Shown here: piece after piece, positions 23,844 through 32,055 of the stretch
Layout of the letters: the number at the start of each line of letters is the position of its first letter
Position numbering within the stretch: position 1 is the stretch's first letter
Origin: Candidatus Binatia bacterium
GTDB lineage: Bacteria; Desulfobacterota; Binatia; Bin18
DNA: 42,643 nucleotides
Direction: 5' to 3'
NCBI GenBank assembly: GCA_022824615.1
Contig: JAJDZM010000137.1
Location: forward strand, 1-42,643
Notes under the pieces: generated by a model
What the model saw: the letters and a program-made list of their open reading frames with translations, nothing else
Databases searched by the model: none
What the model was told of the DNA's origin: nothing
Translations under genes and position numbers: made by a program

Positions 23844-25294
23844 CCGTTGGTGGATATCTGGTCGCCGTGAATACCTTTGCCACCCAAAAGATGGGGCTGG
23901 ACCTGTTTCAGCGGGCAACGCTGAGCGGAGAGCGGGTGCTGCGGGTGGGCGGCGCTCAGGGCTCGATTGCCGGCTTTCTGCACGGAGCGCGGCAGTATCA
24001 TTGGGACATTGTTCCGCTTCAGTTTGTGGTGCCCGGCGTTGGGGGCAAGGTAACGACGGAAGCGCATGAAGCGGCCAAAGCTGGTTTTCTCGATCTTTTA
24101 CGCAAGAATCCGCCGGTGGACGGCGTGTTTCTCCAACTGCACGGCACGGCCGTGTCAGACGAGTGCGATGACTGCGAGGGCGATTTGCTCAGAACGCTCC
24201 GGGAGTTTCTGGGTGAAAGGGTGCCCATTCTGGCGACCTTGGATGGCCATTCCAATACCACCCCGCTGATGGTTGAGCAGGCCAGTATGCTGATTGGGGT
24301 GAAAACCAACCCGCACTATGATTTTTTCCCCGGCGGCGAACAGGCGGCTCGGGTCATGGCCGGCATGTTTGACGGGAGTATCACGCCGGCTAGTGCCTGG
24401 GCCCAACCGGCCATGGCTCCGGCGCTGCAAAAACTCTATATCGCCCCAGGCTGGCCCATGGAGGCGCTAATGCGGCAGGCGGCTACTCTGGGACGTGACC
24501 CCCGCGTGCTTGATGTGTCGTTGCTGGGCGGGTTCTTTTGTGCCGACATTCCCGAGACCGGCTTCAATGTGACGGTGACCACCAATAACGAGCCGACCCT
24601 GGCCCACGACATTGCCGAGCAGCTCAAAGAAGCCTGCTGGGCCAAGCGGCACGCGTTTCATACCGATATGGTGCCGGTGGAGGAGGGCGTGCGAGCGGCC
24701 ATTGAAGCGGAGGACGGCTTGGTCGTGCTTGGAGACCTGGCCGATAGTGGTGGCGCCGGCACACCCGGCGACGGGACCGGCCTGCTGGCGGAATTGCTCA
24801 GGCAGAACGCCCAAGGGGCGGTGGTCAGTAATATTACCGACCCGGCGGCTGTACAGGAAGCTGTCCGGGCCGGGATAGGCAGACATGTCACCCTCAGCGT
24901 TGGCGGCAAGGTAGACACCTTCCACGGAGAACCGGTTGAGATCAGCGGCCGGGTGCGCGTCATTCAGGATGGGGTCTATACTGCGGCGACCCCGTTCAAT
25001 GCGGGCACGTATCGACGCGGGGCAACCGCAGTGGTGGATTGCGGCGGAGTTGAGGTTGTTTTGACCTCGCGCCCGACCCACGGCTTTGAAGCCAACCATT
25101 TCCGCAGTCTTGGTATTGAACCGACTCAGAGGAAAATCCTGGCGGTGAAGTCCGAATTACAACACCGCGCCGGTTTTGCCGGTATCGCCAGCACGTTTAT
25201 TGACGTGGACACGCCGGGGCTGGCTACCCAGGTACATGCGCGTTTGCCGTATGAGAAAATCCGGCGGCCGGTCTTTCCCCTCGATGACATCTAG
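23834..25294 (+). CDS. M81 family metallopeptidase (MlrC-like)
   Basis: 486 aa, the usual length of MlrC proteins. Conserved segments are FLQLHGTAVSDECDDCEGDL, ILATLDGHSNTTPLM, and GVKTNPHYDFFPGGEQAA, which contain the aspartate and histidine zinc ligands, followed by the C-terminal domain with DLADSGGAGTPGDGT. MlrC is known from microcystin breakdown, but the family is broad and probably cleaves small peptides or amides. Overlaps the ferredoxin gene upstream and lies 8 bp before the epimerase gene. Confidence 0.88.
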   Translation: MRVAVGGYLVAVNTFATQKMGLDLFQRATLSGERVLRVGGAQGSIAGFLHGARQYHWDIVPLQFVVPGVGGKVTTEAHEAAKAGFLDLLRKNPPVDGVFLQLHGTAVSDECDDCEGDLLRTLREFLGERVPILATLDGHSNTTPLMVEQASMLIGVKTNPHYDFFPGGEQAARVMAGMFDGSITPASAWAQPAMAPALQKLYIAPGWPMEALMRQAATLGRDPRVLDVSLLGGFFCADIPETGFNVTVTTNNEPTLAHDIAEQLKEACWAKRHAFHTDMVPVEEGVRAAIEAEDGLVVLGDLADSGGAGTPGDGTGLLAELLRQNAQGAVVSNITDPAAVQEAVRAGIGRHVTLSVGGKVDTFHGEPVEISGRVRVIQDGVYTAATPFNAGTYRRGATAVVDCGGVEVVLTSRPTHGFEANHFRSLGIEPTQRKILAVKSELQHRAGFAGIASTFIDVDTPGLATQVHARLPYEKIRRPVFPLDDI

Positions 25295-25302
25295 GAGCAC
25301 GT

Positions 25303-25743
25303 ATGAACATCCGTCAAATCGATCATATTGGCGTGGCCGTAAAAGACCTGGATGCCTACCTCCGCGTCTTTGGAGACATCCTGGGACTGGAAATCCACGA
25401 CTTTGAAGAAGCCGATCCGTATGAGGGCTTACGGATTGCCTTTGCCCGGATTGGTGAGGCTGACTTCGAGTTTTTGCAGGACCGGATGCCGGAACTGGGC
25501 GACAAGGTGACGGATCAGCGCGACATCTCGCGCTGGATAGCAAAACGGGGCGAGGGCATCCATCATATCGCCGTACGGGTGGACGATATTGACGCCGCCA
25601 TTCAGGAGGTCAAGGCCAAAGGCCTGCGCGTCCTTGACGAGAAAGGCCGCCCAGGCGCACGCGGCTCCAAAGTCGCCTTTATTCATCCCAAGAGCACCGG
25701 CGGCGTGCTGATTCATTTTGTGGAGCGAGAAGAGCGGTCGTGA
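25303..25743 (+). CDS. mce: Methylmalonyl-CoA epimerase
   Basis: 146 aa of vicinal-oxygen-chelate fold. It opens IDHIGVAVKDLDAYL with the first metal histidine and continues to GEGIHHIAVRVDDID (second histidine), then ends with HPKSTGGVLIHFVER, all typical of methylmalonyl-CoA epimerase, which interconverts the (S) and (R) thioesters. A GAGCAC-type weak ribosome site precedes the start. Its stop overlaps the transporter GTG as GTGA. It would pair functionally with an acyl-CoA carboxylase such as the subunit at 11965-13524. Confidence 0.85.
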   Translation: MNIRQIDHIGVAVKDLDAYLRVFGDILGLEIHDFEEADPYEGLRIAFARIGEADFEFLQDRMPELGDKVTDQRDISRWIAKRGEGIHHIAVRVDDIDAAIQEVKAKGLRVLDEKGRPGARGSKVAFIHPKSTGGVLIHFVEREERS

Positions 25744-26723
25744 GCGCGTCCTCTGGACCGAGTCCGCACACGGACGACCGGCCACTGGAGCTGTCCGCGA
25801 TCGCGCTGACGGCGCTGCTAAGTGCGATCTGGGGCGGGGCGTTCGTGGCGATCAAGGTCGGAATTTTTGATATGCCGCCCCTTGGGGCCGCAGCCCTCCG
25901 GTTCGGTGTGACGGCCGTCATGCTCCTGGCCCTGGCTTGGTATCAGCGGGTGCAACTCCGCTTTGGCTGGAGCGAACTCAAGATATTGGGCCTGCTTGGC
26001 TTACTGTTCTGCTACGGCAATATGGCGGTCTATCTGGGAACAGCACTCACGACCTCCGGCCGCTCGGCCGTATTCTTTAGCGCCCAGCCTATTTTTATCG
26101 CCCTGCTAGCGCCCTTCTTCCTGCCGGGGGACCGTCTGACGGCCCGCAAGGTCTGCGGCCTGGCGGTTGCCTTTAGTGGCATCGTTGTCCTCTTCTCGGC
26201 CAAGTTCGGCGGCGGCTTGAGCAACGCGCTTATAGGTGACGCCATTGTCCTGAGTTCGGCCCTGACGATTGGCATCTCCGGCATTATCACCAAGCGCATC
26301 GCGGGACGGGTTCACCCCGTTGCGCTGGTGTGTTGGCAGACCTGGATCACCTGGCCCATCCTGACCCTATTCTCCTGGATGTTTGAAGCGGACCAGCCGT
26401 TTCTCCTCTCGACCCGCGTGATCGTCTCCATTGTCTATCTGAGTGCGATTTCCGCAGCCTTCGGGTTTGTGGCCTACGCTTGGTTGATTCAACGGCATTC
26501 GCCCACGCGCGTTGCCTCGTTGACGTTTCTCACTCCGGTGTTCGCCGTGCTCTTCGGCTGGCTGTTGCTGAGTGAGCACATGGGCGTGGTCCAGTTACTC
26601 GGCGTGGCCGGCGTGTGTGTCGGCATTTATATCGTGAACAGCAGCGGGACATCCCCATCGCCGGCGACTGCCCGAAAAGCCGAGCCGGTCATGCGACAGG
26701 AGAAGGCCGATGCAGTCAGCTAA
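25740..26723 (+). CDS. EamA/DMT-superfamily transporter
   Basis: 327 aa with about ten hydrophobic helices in two EamA repeats; the N-terminal ALTALLSAIWGGAFVAIKVG and the start of the second half, GDAIVLSSALTIGISGIITK, mark each repeat. An inner-membrane exporter of amino acids or other metabolites is usual. The GTG start overlaps the epimerase stop, so it is the last gene of the ferredoxin-MlrC-epimerase operon and may export or import a product of that route. Confidence 0.88.
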   Translation: MSASSGPSPHTDDRPLELSAIALTALLSAIWGGAFVAIKVGIFDMPPLGAAALRFGVTAVMLLALAWYQRVQLRFGWSELKILGLLGLLFCYGNMAVYLGTALTTSGRSAVFFSAQPIFIALLAPFFLPGDRLTARKVCGLAVAFSGIVVLFSAKFGGGLSNALIGDAIVLSSALTIGISGIITKRIAGRVHPVALVCWQTWITWPILTLFSWMFEADQPFLLSTRVIVSIVYLSAISAAFGFVAYAWLIQRHSPTRVASLTFLTPVFAVLFGWLLLSEHMGVVQLLGVAGVCVGIYIVNSSGTSPSPATARKAEPVMRQEKADAVS

Positions 26724-26746
26724 GGCGAAAAGGGCCGGCCTCGGGT

Positions 26747-28036
26747 TTAGGAGTGCTGTGCCGCTCGCAGCACATGCAGCTTCAGGAAAACATAGGCCGA
26801 CACGAGCAGACACAGAACGCCCGCTCCGCCGACCGTCAGTGGGGCGCCGATGAGGGGTGCAAGGAAACCCGCCAACAGGCTGCCGATGGGCGGTGCGCCC
26901 ATAAACATGATGAAGAACAGGCTCATGATCCGACCGCGCAGATGGTCCGGCGATAAGGTCTGGAGCAGGGTGTTGGTGGCGGCCATGGGCACCATGATAC
27001 CGGAGCCGATAAGCGGCAAGACGAGCATGGACAGCCAGAAGTTGTGGGACAGTGAGAACAGGATGAGCCCGATACCAAACCGAGTAAAGGCAAAAGCCGT
27101 GACCCGGCCGAGCCGTTCCGTGCCCTGGTGACGGGCCATCAACAGGGCACCCACCACGGCACCCGCGCCGGCCGCACCCATCAGCATCCCCATGCCGTTT
27201 GGTCCGCTGTGTAAAATATCGTCGGCAAAGATCGGCATCAGCACGGTGTACGGGGTACTGAGCAGGCTGAGCAGACTGATCAGGATCAACAGCAGCCGAA
27301 TCGCCGGGGTATGCAGGGCGTAGCGAATACCTTCCCCAATAAAGGAAGTGGTTGATTTCACGGGGTGCGGCTCAACAACTCTGGGTGGGAGCCGCATGGC
27401 GAGAAACCCCCCGATAATAGCCAGAAAGGTGCAACCGTTCACGGTGAAGCACACGCCCTCACCAAATTGGGCAACCAGCAGCCCGGCCAGGGCCGGACCG
27501 AGAATCCGAGCCCCGTTGACCAGGGTTGAGTTAAGGGCAATCGCGCTCGCCAGATCGTCTTTGCCGACGATCTCCATCAGAAAACTCTGCCGGGCGGGCA
27601 TCTCAAAGGCTTGAATCGTGCCGGCAACCAGGGCGAGGACAAAGACCTGCCAGGCAGTAATCCACTCACTCATAGTGAGAATTCCCAGCACGAAGGCCTG
27701 CAACATGGCCAGCCAGAGGGCAATCAGAATGACCCGGTAGCGGTTGAAGCGGTCGGCAACCACCCCGGCCAGCAACCCGAACAGGAGGGTCGGCACCTGC
27801 CCGGCAAAGGCGACCAGCCCGAGCATCAGAGAGGACTCGGTCAGCCGATAGATCAGCCAGGCCTGAGCCATATTCTGCATCCAGAATCCGGTGCGGGAGA
27901 CAAACTGACCGACAAAAAAGAGTCGAAAGTTTCGATGGCCAAGCGCCCGGAAGGCATAGGGCAGGGAACAACCAAAAAGGGTCTTGTCGGTCTTTTCGAT
28001 TGTCGCTGCTGAGGGTGTGGACGGGGAGCTACTCAA
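26747..28036 (-). CDS. MFS transporter (MFS_3/EntS-like)
   Basis: 429 aa with about twelve membrane helices. FRALGHRNFRLFFVGQFVSR, the motif-A-like GLLAGVVADRFNRYR and QSFLMEIVGKDDLASAIALNS are marks of the MFS_3 exporter branch that includes EntS. Likely a drug or siderophore exporter. The TTG start lies behind GAGGAG at a spacing of 9; no ATG is near. It converges with the EamA gene (23 bp apart) and diverges from the F420-type oxidoreductase. Confidence 0.88.
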   Translation of the reverse strand: MSSSPSTPSAATIEKTDKTLFGCSLPYAFRALGHRNFRLFFVGQFVSRTGFWMQNMAQAWLIYRLTESSLMLGLVAFAGQVPTLLFGLLAGVVADRFNRYRVILIALWLAMLQAFVLGILTMSEWITAWQVFVLALVAGTIQAFEMPARQSFLMEIVGKDDLASAIALNSTLVNGARILGPALAGLLVAQFGEGVCFTVNGCTFLAIIGGFLAMRLPPRVVEPHPVKSTTSFIGEGIRYALHTPAIRLLLILISLLSLLSTPYTVLMPIFADDILHSGPNGMGMLMGAAGAGAVVGALLMARHQGTERLGRVTAFAFTRFGIGLILFSLSHNFWLSMLVLPLIGSGIMVPMAATNTLLQTLSPDHLRGRIMSLFFIMFMGAPPIGSLLAGFLAPLIGAPLTVGGAGVLCLLVSAYVFLKLHVLRAAQHS

Positions 28037-28219
28037 TGGGGGGCGCTCCTCACTACAGAGGAAACGCTACACAGGAAAGAGAATACGAAAAAGGCGAAAG
28101 GGCCGTGTCGCTGCATAGTGTGTAAGGCTATCTGGAGCTTGAGAACCCTGTCAAGGAAAGGCTTGTCCAGGGGTGGGGAATATGGTGTGCTGAAGCGCAT
28201 ATTATTTAAGGAGGGGATC

Positions 28220-29101
28220 ATGGACGTTGGCGTACTGGTGACAGCAACGGCGGAGAGTGGAGACCTGAGCGCGGTGGCCCGCAGGGCAGAGGCACTGGGG
28301 TTTGCCTCTCTATGGATTCCCGAACACCCGGTCATCCCGGTTGGGCATACGACGCCGTTTCCTGGGTCGGCCGATGGCGTTCTGCCGGAGCACTACAACC
28401 GCTGGGCCGATCCGTTTATTGCGCTGACCGTGGCGGCCGGGGTAACGAACCGCATCAAGCTCGGTACCGGGATTTGTCTGCTGCCCGAACGCGATCCGCT
28501 CATGACGGCCAAGGTGGTGGCCAGCCTTGATTTGTATTCCAACGGCCGGGTGATCCTGGGCATTGGCGGCGGGTGGCTGCGCGAAGAAACCGAACTCATG
28601 GGGACCTCATTTCGTCTGCGCTGGCGACGCCTGCGTGAGACCGTCGAGGCCATGCGGCTGCTGTGGACGCAGACAGAGGCCAGCTATGACGGGGAACTGG
28701 TCCAATTCCCGGCGGTTCGCTGCGAGCCCAAGCCGGTACAGCAAAACGGCCCGCCGGTGTTACTCGGCGCGCACGGTCCCAAAGCTCTGGAACGGGTTGC
28801 GCGTTCCTACGATGGCTGGTTTCCGTTGGCCTGGAGTCCAAAGGCGTTGGAAGCCGAGATCGAAGAGCTCCGAAAGCTCGTCACAGAGGCGGGCCGTGAC
28901 CCCAACAGCGTGCCGGTGACGCCTATTATCGATCCGGACAACGGCAACCTGTCCGTTGACACGCTGAGGCGCTATCAGGATGCCGGCGTGGATGGAGTCG
29001 TGGTGTTCAACCAACAGATGGGCACCGAGATCGCAGACGGGAAAGCGCACGAATGGCTCGACCGCGTGGCGCCAATAGTAGACCGAGCACAAGGGGTGTG
29101 A
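28220..29101 (+). CDS. LLM class F420-dependent oxidoreductase (Rv2161c-like)
   Basis: 293 aa from the ATG at 28220, chosen because AAGGAGGGG lies just upstream; the frame is open from 28118 without homology. Landmarks are MDVGVLVTATAESGD, EALGFASLWIPEHPVIP, IKLGTGICLLPERDPLMTAK and LGIGGGWLREETELMG. It is clearly paralogous to the gene at 8381-9238, sharing the same block order. Substrate unknown. It stands alone between the divergent MFS exporter and the LRR protein gene. Confidence 0.88.
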   Translation: MDVGVLVTATAESGDLSAVARRAEALGFASLWIPEHPVIPVGHTTPFPGSADGVLPEHYNRWADPFIALTVAAGVTNRIKLGTGICLLPERDPLMTAKVVASLDLYSNGRVILGIGGGWLREETELMGTSFRLRWRRLRETVEAMRLLWTQTEASYDGELVQFPAVRCEPKPVQQNGPPVLLGAHGPKALERVARSYDGWFPLAWSPKALEAEIEELRKLVTEAGRDPNSVPVTPIIDPDNGNLSVDTLRRYQDAGVDGVVVFNQQMGTEIADGKAHEWLDRVAPIVDRAQGV

Positions 29102-29155
29102 TAATTGCGGCGCTTCACAACTGAACCTTGTGTCCGCTGAGGAGGGGGGATGGCC

Positions 29156-31906
29156 ATGACTATCGGGTGTAGCGATGTGAACCGGGGACCTCAAAAGCAG
29201 GGCCCCCGCCACTGGAGCATAGGAAGAGCCTGCCTCCTCTTCCTTCTGACCATAAGCCTGCTCGTGCTGTCTTCCACCGCTCAGGCACAGACGCAGTCCG
29301 GTGTCTGCGACCGGACCCCACAGGTGAGAGACGCCCTCGTCGCTATCGTCGGAGGCGGGGTGACCTGCGCCGATGTGACGGCCGACCAGCTCGGTCGTAT
29401 TAGTGTGTTGAGTCTGGGCTCCGAACGCATAGAAACATTACAGTCGGGTGACTTTGCCGGTCTGACCAGCTTGGAGCAGTTGGACCTCTACGACAATGAA
29501 CTCACCGCTCTCCCCCCTAACATCTTCGCCGGCCTGACCAACTTGCGACAGTTGAACCTGTGGCACAACGACCTCACCACCCTCTCCCCCAACGTCTTCG
29601 CCGGCCTCACCGACTTGCGATATTTGGACCTCGACGACAACGACTTCACCGCCATCCCACCCGACGTCTTTGCCAGTCTGACCAATCTGGTGTACTTATG
29701 GCTCAACGACACCCGCCTCACCACTCTCCCCCCCGACATCTTTACCGGCCTCACCAATCTGGAGCGCTTGGTGCTCTCTGGCAACGAATTCACTACCCTT
29801 CCCCCCGACATCTTCGCCGGCCTCACCAGCTTGGAGTACCTATCGCTCAGGAATAACTTCCTCACTGCCCTCCCGCCCGACATCTTTACCGGCCTCACCA
29901 ATCTGGCAAGCTTGTATCTCCACGACAACCACCTCACCGCCTTCCCGCCCGACATCTTTACCGGCCTGACTAATCTGCGAAGCTTGTATCTCCAGGAAAA
30001 CGATCTCACCGCCCTCCCCCCCAACCTCTTTACCGGCCTGACCAATCTGTCGACCCTGTCCCTCAACCGCAACCGCCTTACCACCCTCCCGCCCGACCTC
30101 TTTACCGGCCTCGCCACTCTGGCAAACTTGTATCTTGACACGAATCAGCTCACCACCCTGCCGCAGACGCTCTTCACCGGCCTGAGCAGCCTGCGGGTCT
30201 TAGATCTCAGCGGCAATCACCTCACCACCCTGCCGCCCAAGGTGTTTGCCGGTCTCACCCGCCTGCGGCAAGTGTGGCTCAACGCCAACCCCGGTGCCCC
30301 CTTTCCCGTGGCGATGACGCTGGAGAACACCACGCCTGCCGGTGGCGTCGTCGTCAAGGTCGCGGCTGGCGCACCGTTCGATATGACGGTCCCCGTGTCG
30401 GCCATCGGCGCCACGCTGTCTACCCCGTCTGTCACCGTTTCCACCGGAAGCGTCACCAGTCCCCCGCTCACGGTCATTCCAACCGGCGGCCCGGTACGGA
30501 TCACGCTAGGTGCCGCGCCGGCGCTTCCAAGCGGCTCCTGCTCCTTCCTCGACCTCCCATGTTACCGAGGTTTGATGCCAACCGTATCAAGCGAGCCGTT
30601 TGAACCGGATATCGCCCCGCTGACGCCACCCATCGACACCCACGCTGATACGCCAGACACGGCAACGCGTGTCCGTTCGACCTCATCAACCCCAGGTCAG
30701 ATTGGACCGGCGCATGATGTCGATTACTTCCGGATCAGGGTGCCCCACCCCGGGACATTGGCCATCACGACTAACGGACCGCTGGATACCGTCGGGACGC
30801 TCTGGCAGGGCGACACGGAAATCGTCTCCGATGATGATAGTGGCGAGGGGCACAATTTTCTGCTGACCGTCCCGGTCAACGCCGGCACGTATGCGATTGC
30901 CGTACAGGGCTATGGCAGCTTGACCGGGCCGTACACGCTCTCAATCAACTTCACGGCCGGTGTCGTGGAGTTGGAGGAGTTTCATAGCGGGATCGGGCTC
31001 GTAACCGGGTGGGTCTGCGAAGCCGAGCAGGTCGAACTGGAATTTAACGGGGAGATCATCGTGACAGCGCCCTATGGCACCGCCCGGGAGGATACCCTCG
31101 ATGCCTGCGGCGACCAGAATAATGGCTTCGGGCTGGTCTTCAACTGGAACCGATTAGGCGACGGCAAGCATACGGTGCGAGCCGTGGCCGATGGAGTAGA
31201 ATTCGGGTCAGCCACCTTCCGGGTGGCCACGTTTGGCGTCGAGTTCCTGCAAGAGGCCCAGGGCGACTACCTGCTGCCCGACTTTCCCGACACAGGCCAG
31301 CAGACACGGCTCGTATGGCAAGAGGCAGCACAGAACTTTGCGATTGCCACAGCCTCACCCGCCGCCGAGAGCGATCCCCTAATGGATGATCCGTCCACTG
31401 AGAGCGACCCACCCGTCCTGAGCGATCTGATAGGCACGTTGGAGAATCCCGCCCCCGACTCGTTCCAGAGCGGGTTCGGCCTCGTGTCGGGCTGGGTATG
31501 TGGGGCCGAGCGGGTCGAGATTGAAATTGACGGCACGGATATCTTCGAGGCTTCTTACGGCACCGACCGGATGGATACGGCAGAGATATGCGACGACAGC
31601 AACACCGGCTTTGGGCTACGGCTGAACTGGAACGAGTTCGGCGACGGTGAGCACACAGTGCGGGCCTTGGCGGACGGCGAAGAGTTCGGACGAGCGACGT
31701 TTACCGTCACGACCTTGGGCGAAACGCTCCTGACAGGCGCAAGCGGAGTGTACGATCTCCCCGACTTCCCCGAGCCGAACACAACGGTGACGGTCGAGTG
31801 GCACGAGGCCAGCCAGAATTTCGTGATTATCGAGGTACAGGGGCCGGATCCCGCACCCGAAGCTTCTGGTCCCACTGCTGAGGAGGAGACTGAAGAAACT
31901 TTTTAA
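29156..31906 (+). CDS. Secreted leucine-rich-repeat protein with PPC-like domain and two tandem C-terminal domains
   Basis: About 916 aa. A late-starting signal peptide (basic residues, then LLFLLTISLLVLSSTAQAQ) gives export. About residues 80-395 hold twelve roughly 24-residue leucine-rich repeats of the form LxxLxLxxNxLTxLPPxxFxGLT. Residues about 495-600 resemble a bacterial pre-peptidase C-terminal (PPC) domain (DVDYFRIRVPHPG ... GTYAIAVQGYG). Then two copies of a roughly 125-residue domain follow (SGIGLVTGWVC and SGFGLVSGWVC, each with NxGFGL, GDGxHTVRA and a WxEAxQNF end). The ATG at 29156 suits the GGAGGGG site better than the one at 29150. A surface binding role is likely; the target is unknown. 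Confidence 0.85.
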   Translation: MTIGCSDVNRGPQKQGPRHWSIGRACLLFLLTISLLVLSSTAQAQTQSGVCDRTPQVRDALVAIVGGGVTCADVTADQLGRISVLSLGSERIETLQSGDFAGLTSLEQLDLYDNELTALPPNIFAGLTNLRQLNLWHNDLTTLSPNVFAGLTDLRYLDLDDNDFTAIPPDVFASLTNLVYLWLNDTRLTTLPPDIFTGLTNLERLVLSGNEFTTLPPDIFAGLTSLEYLSLRNNFLTALPPDIFTGLTNLASLYLHDNHLTAFPPDIFTGLTNLRSLYLQENDLTALPPNLFTGLTNLSTLSLNRNRLTTLPPDLFTGLATLANLYLDTNQLTTLPQTLFTGLSSLRVLDLSGNHLTTLPPKVFAGLTRLRQVWLNANPGAPFPVAMTLENTTPAGGVVVKVAAGAPFDMTVPVSAIGATLSTPSVTVSTGSVTSPPLTVIPTGGPVRITLGAAPALPSGSCSFLDLPCYRGLMPTVSSEPFEPDIAPLTPPIDTHADTPDTATRVRSTSSTPGQIGPAHDVDYFRIRVPHPGTLAITTNGPLDTVGTLWQGDTEIVSDDDSGEGHNFLLTVPVNAGTYAIAVQGYGSLTGPYTLSINFTAGVVELEEFHSGIGLVTGWVCEAEQVELEFNGEIIVTAPYGTAREDTLDACGDQNNGFGLVFNWNRLGDGKHTVRAVADGVEFGSATFRVATFGVEFLQEAQGDYLLPDFPDTGQQTRLVWQEAAQNFAIATASPAAESDPLMDDPSTESDPPVLSDLIGTLENPAPDSFQSGFGLVSGWVCGAERVEIEIDGTDIFEASYGTDRMDTAEICDDSNTGFGLRLNWNEFGDGEHTVRALADGEEFGRATFTVTTLGETLLTGASGVYDLPDFPEPNTTVTVEWHEASQNFVIIEVQGPDPAPEASGPTAEEETEETF

Positions 31907-31932
31907 TACATTTGCCCTGGAACGCAGCACGC

Positions 31933-31971
31933 TTATCCGGTATTGGTGAACAGTTTCCCGGTGGTGGCCAC
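31933..31971 (-). pseudogene. Remnant: last codons of a diverged alanine dehydrogenase gene
   Basis: The minus strand reads ATTGKLFTNTG then TAA. The intact ald gene ends DTTEKLFANTG then TAA (36629-36664). Most base differences between the two fall at third codon positions, the mark of coding sequence that once evolved as protein. Immediately upstream of the codons the similarity stops. The two tails bracket the restriction island. Confidence 0.6.
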
Positions 31972-32055
31972 GGGGGGTGTGATTGTTGAAAAGGTGTTTC
32001 CATCCTACATTAAAGCTCCTGGCAGAAAATATGGGCTCGTGGATGGAGAGACTCT

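Noticed and set aside
29150..29152. ATG at 29150 as start of the LRR protein
   Set aside because: It abuts the GGAGGGGGG ribosome site with no spacing; the ATG at 29156 is better placed. The difference is two residues.
29488..30141. 217-codon minus-strand frame rich in arginine, valine and lysine repeats
   Set aside because: It is the mirror of the leucine-rich-repeat DNA; its periodicity merely reflects the repeats on the other strand.
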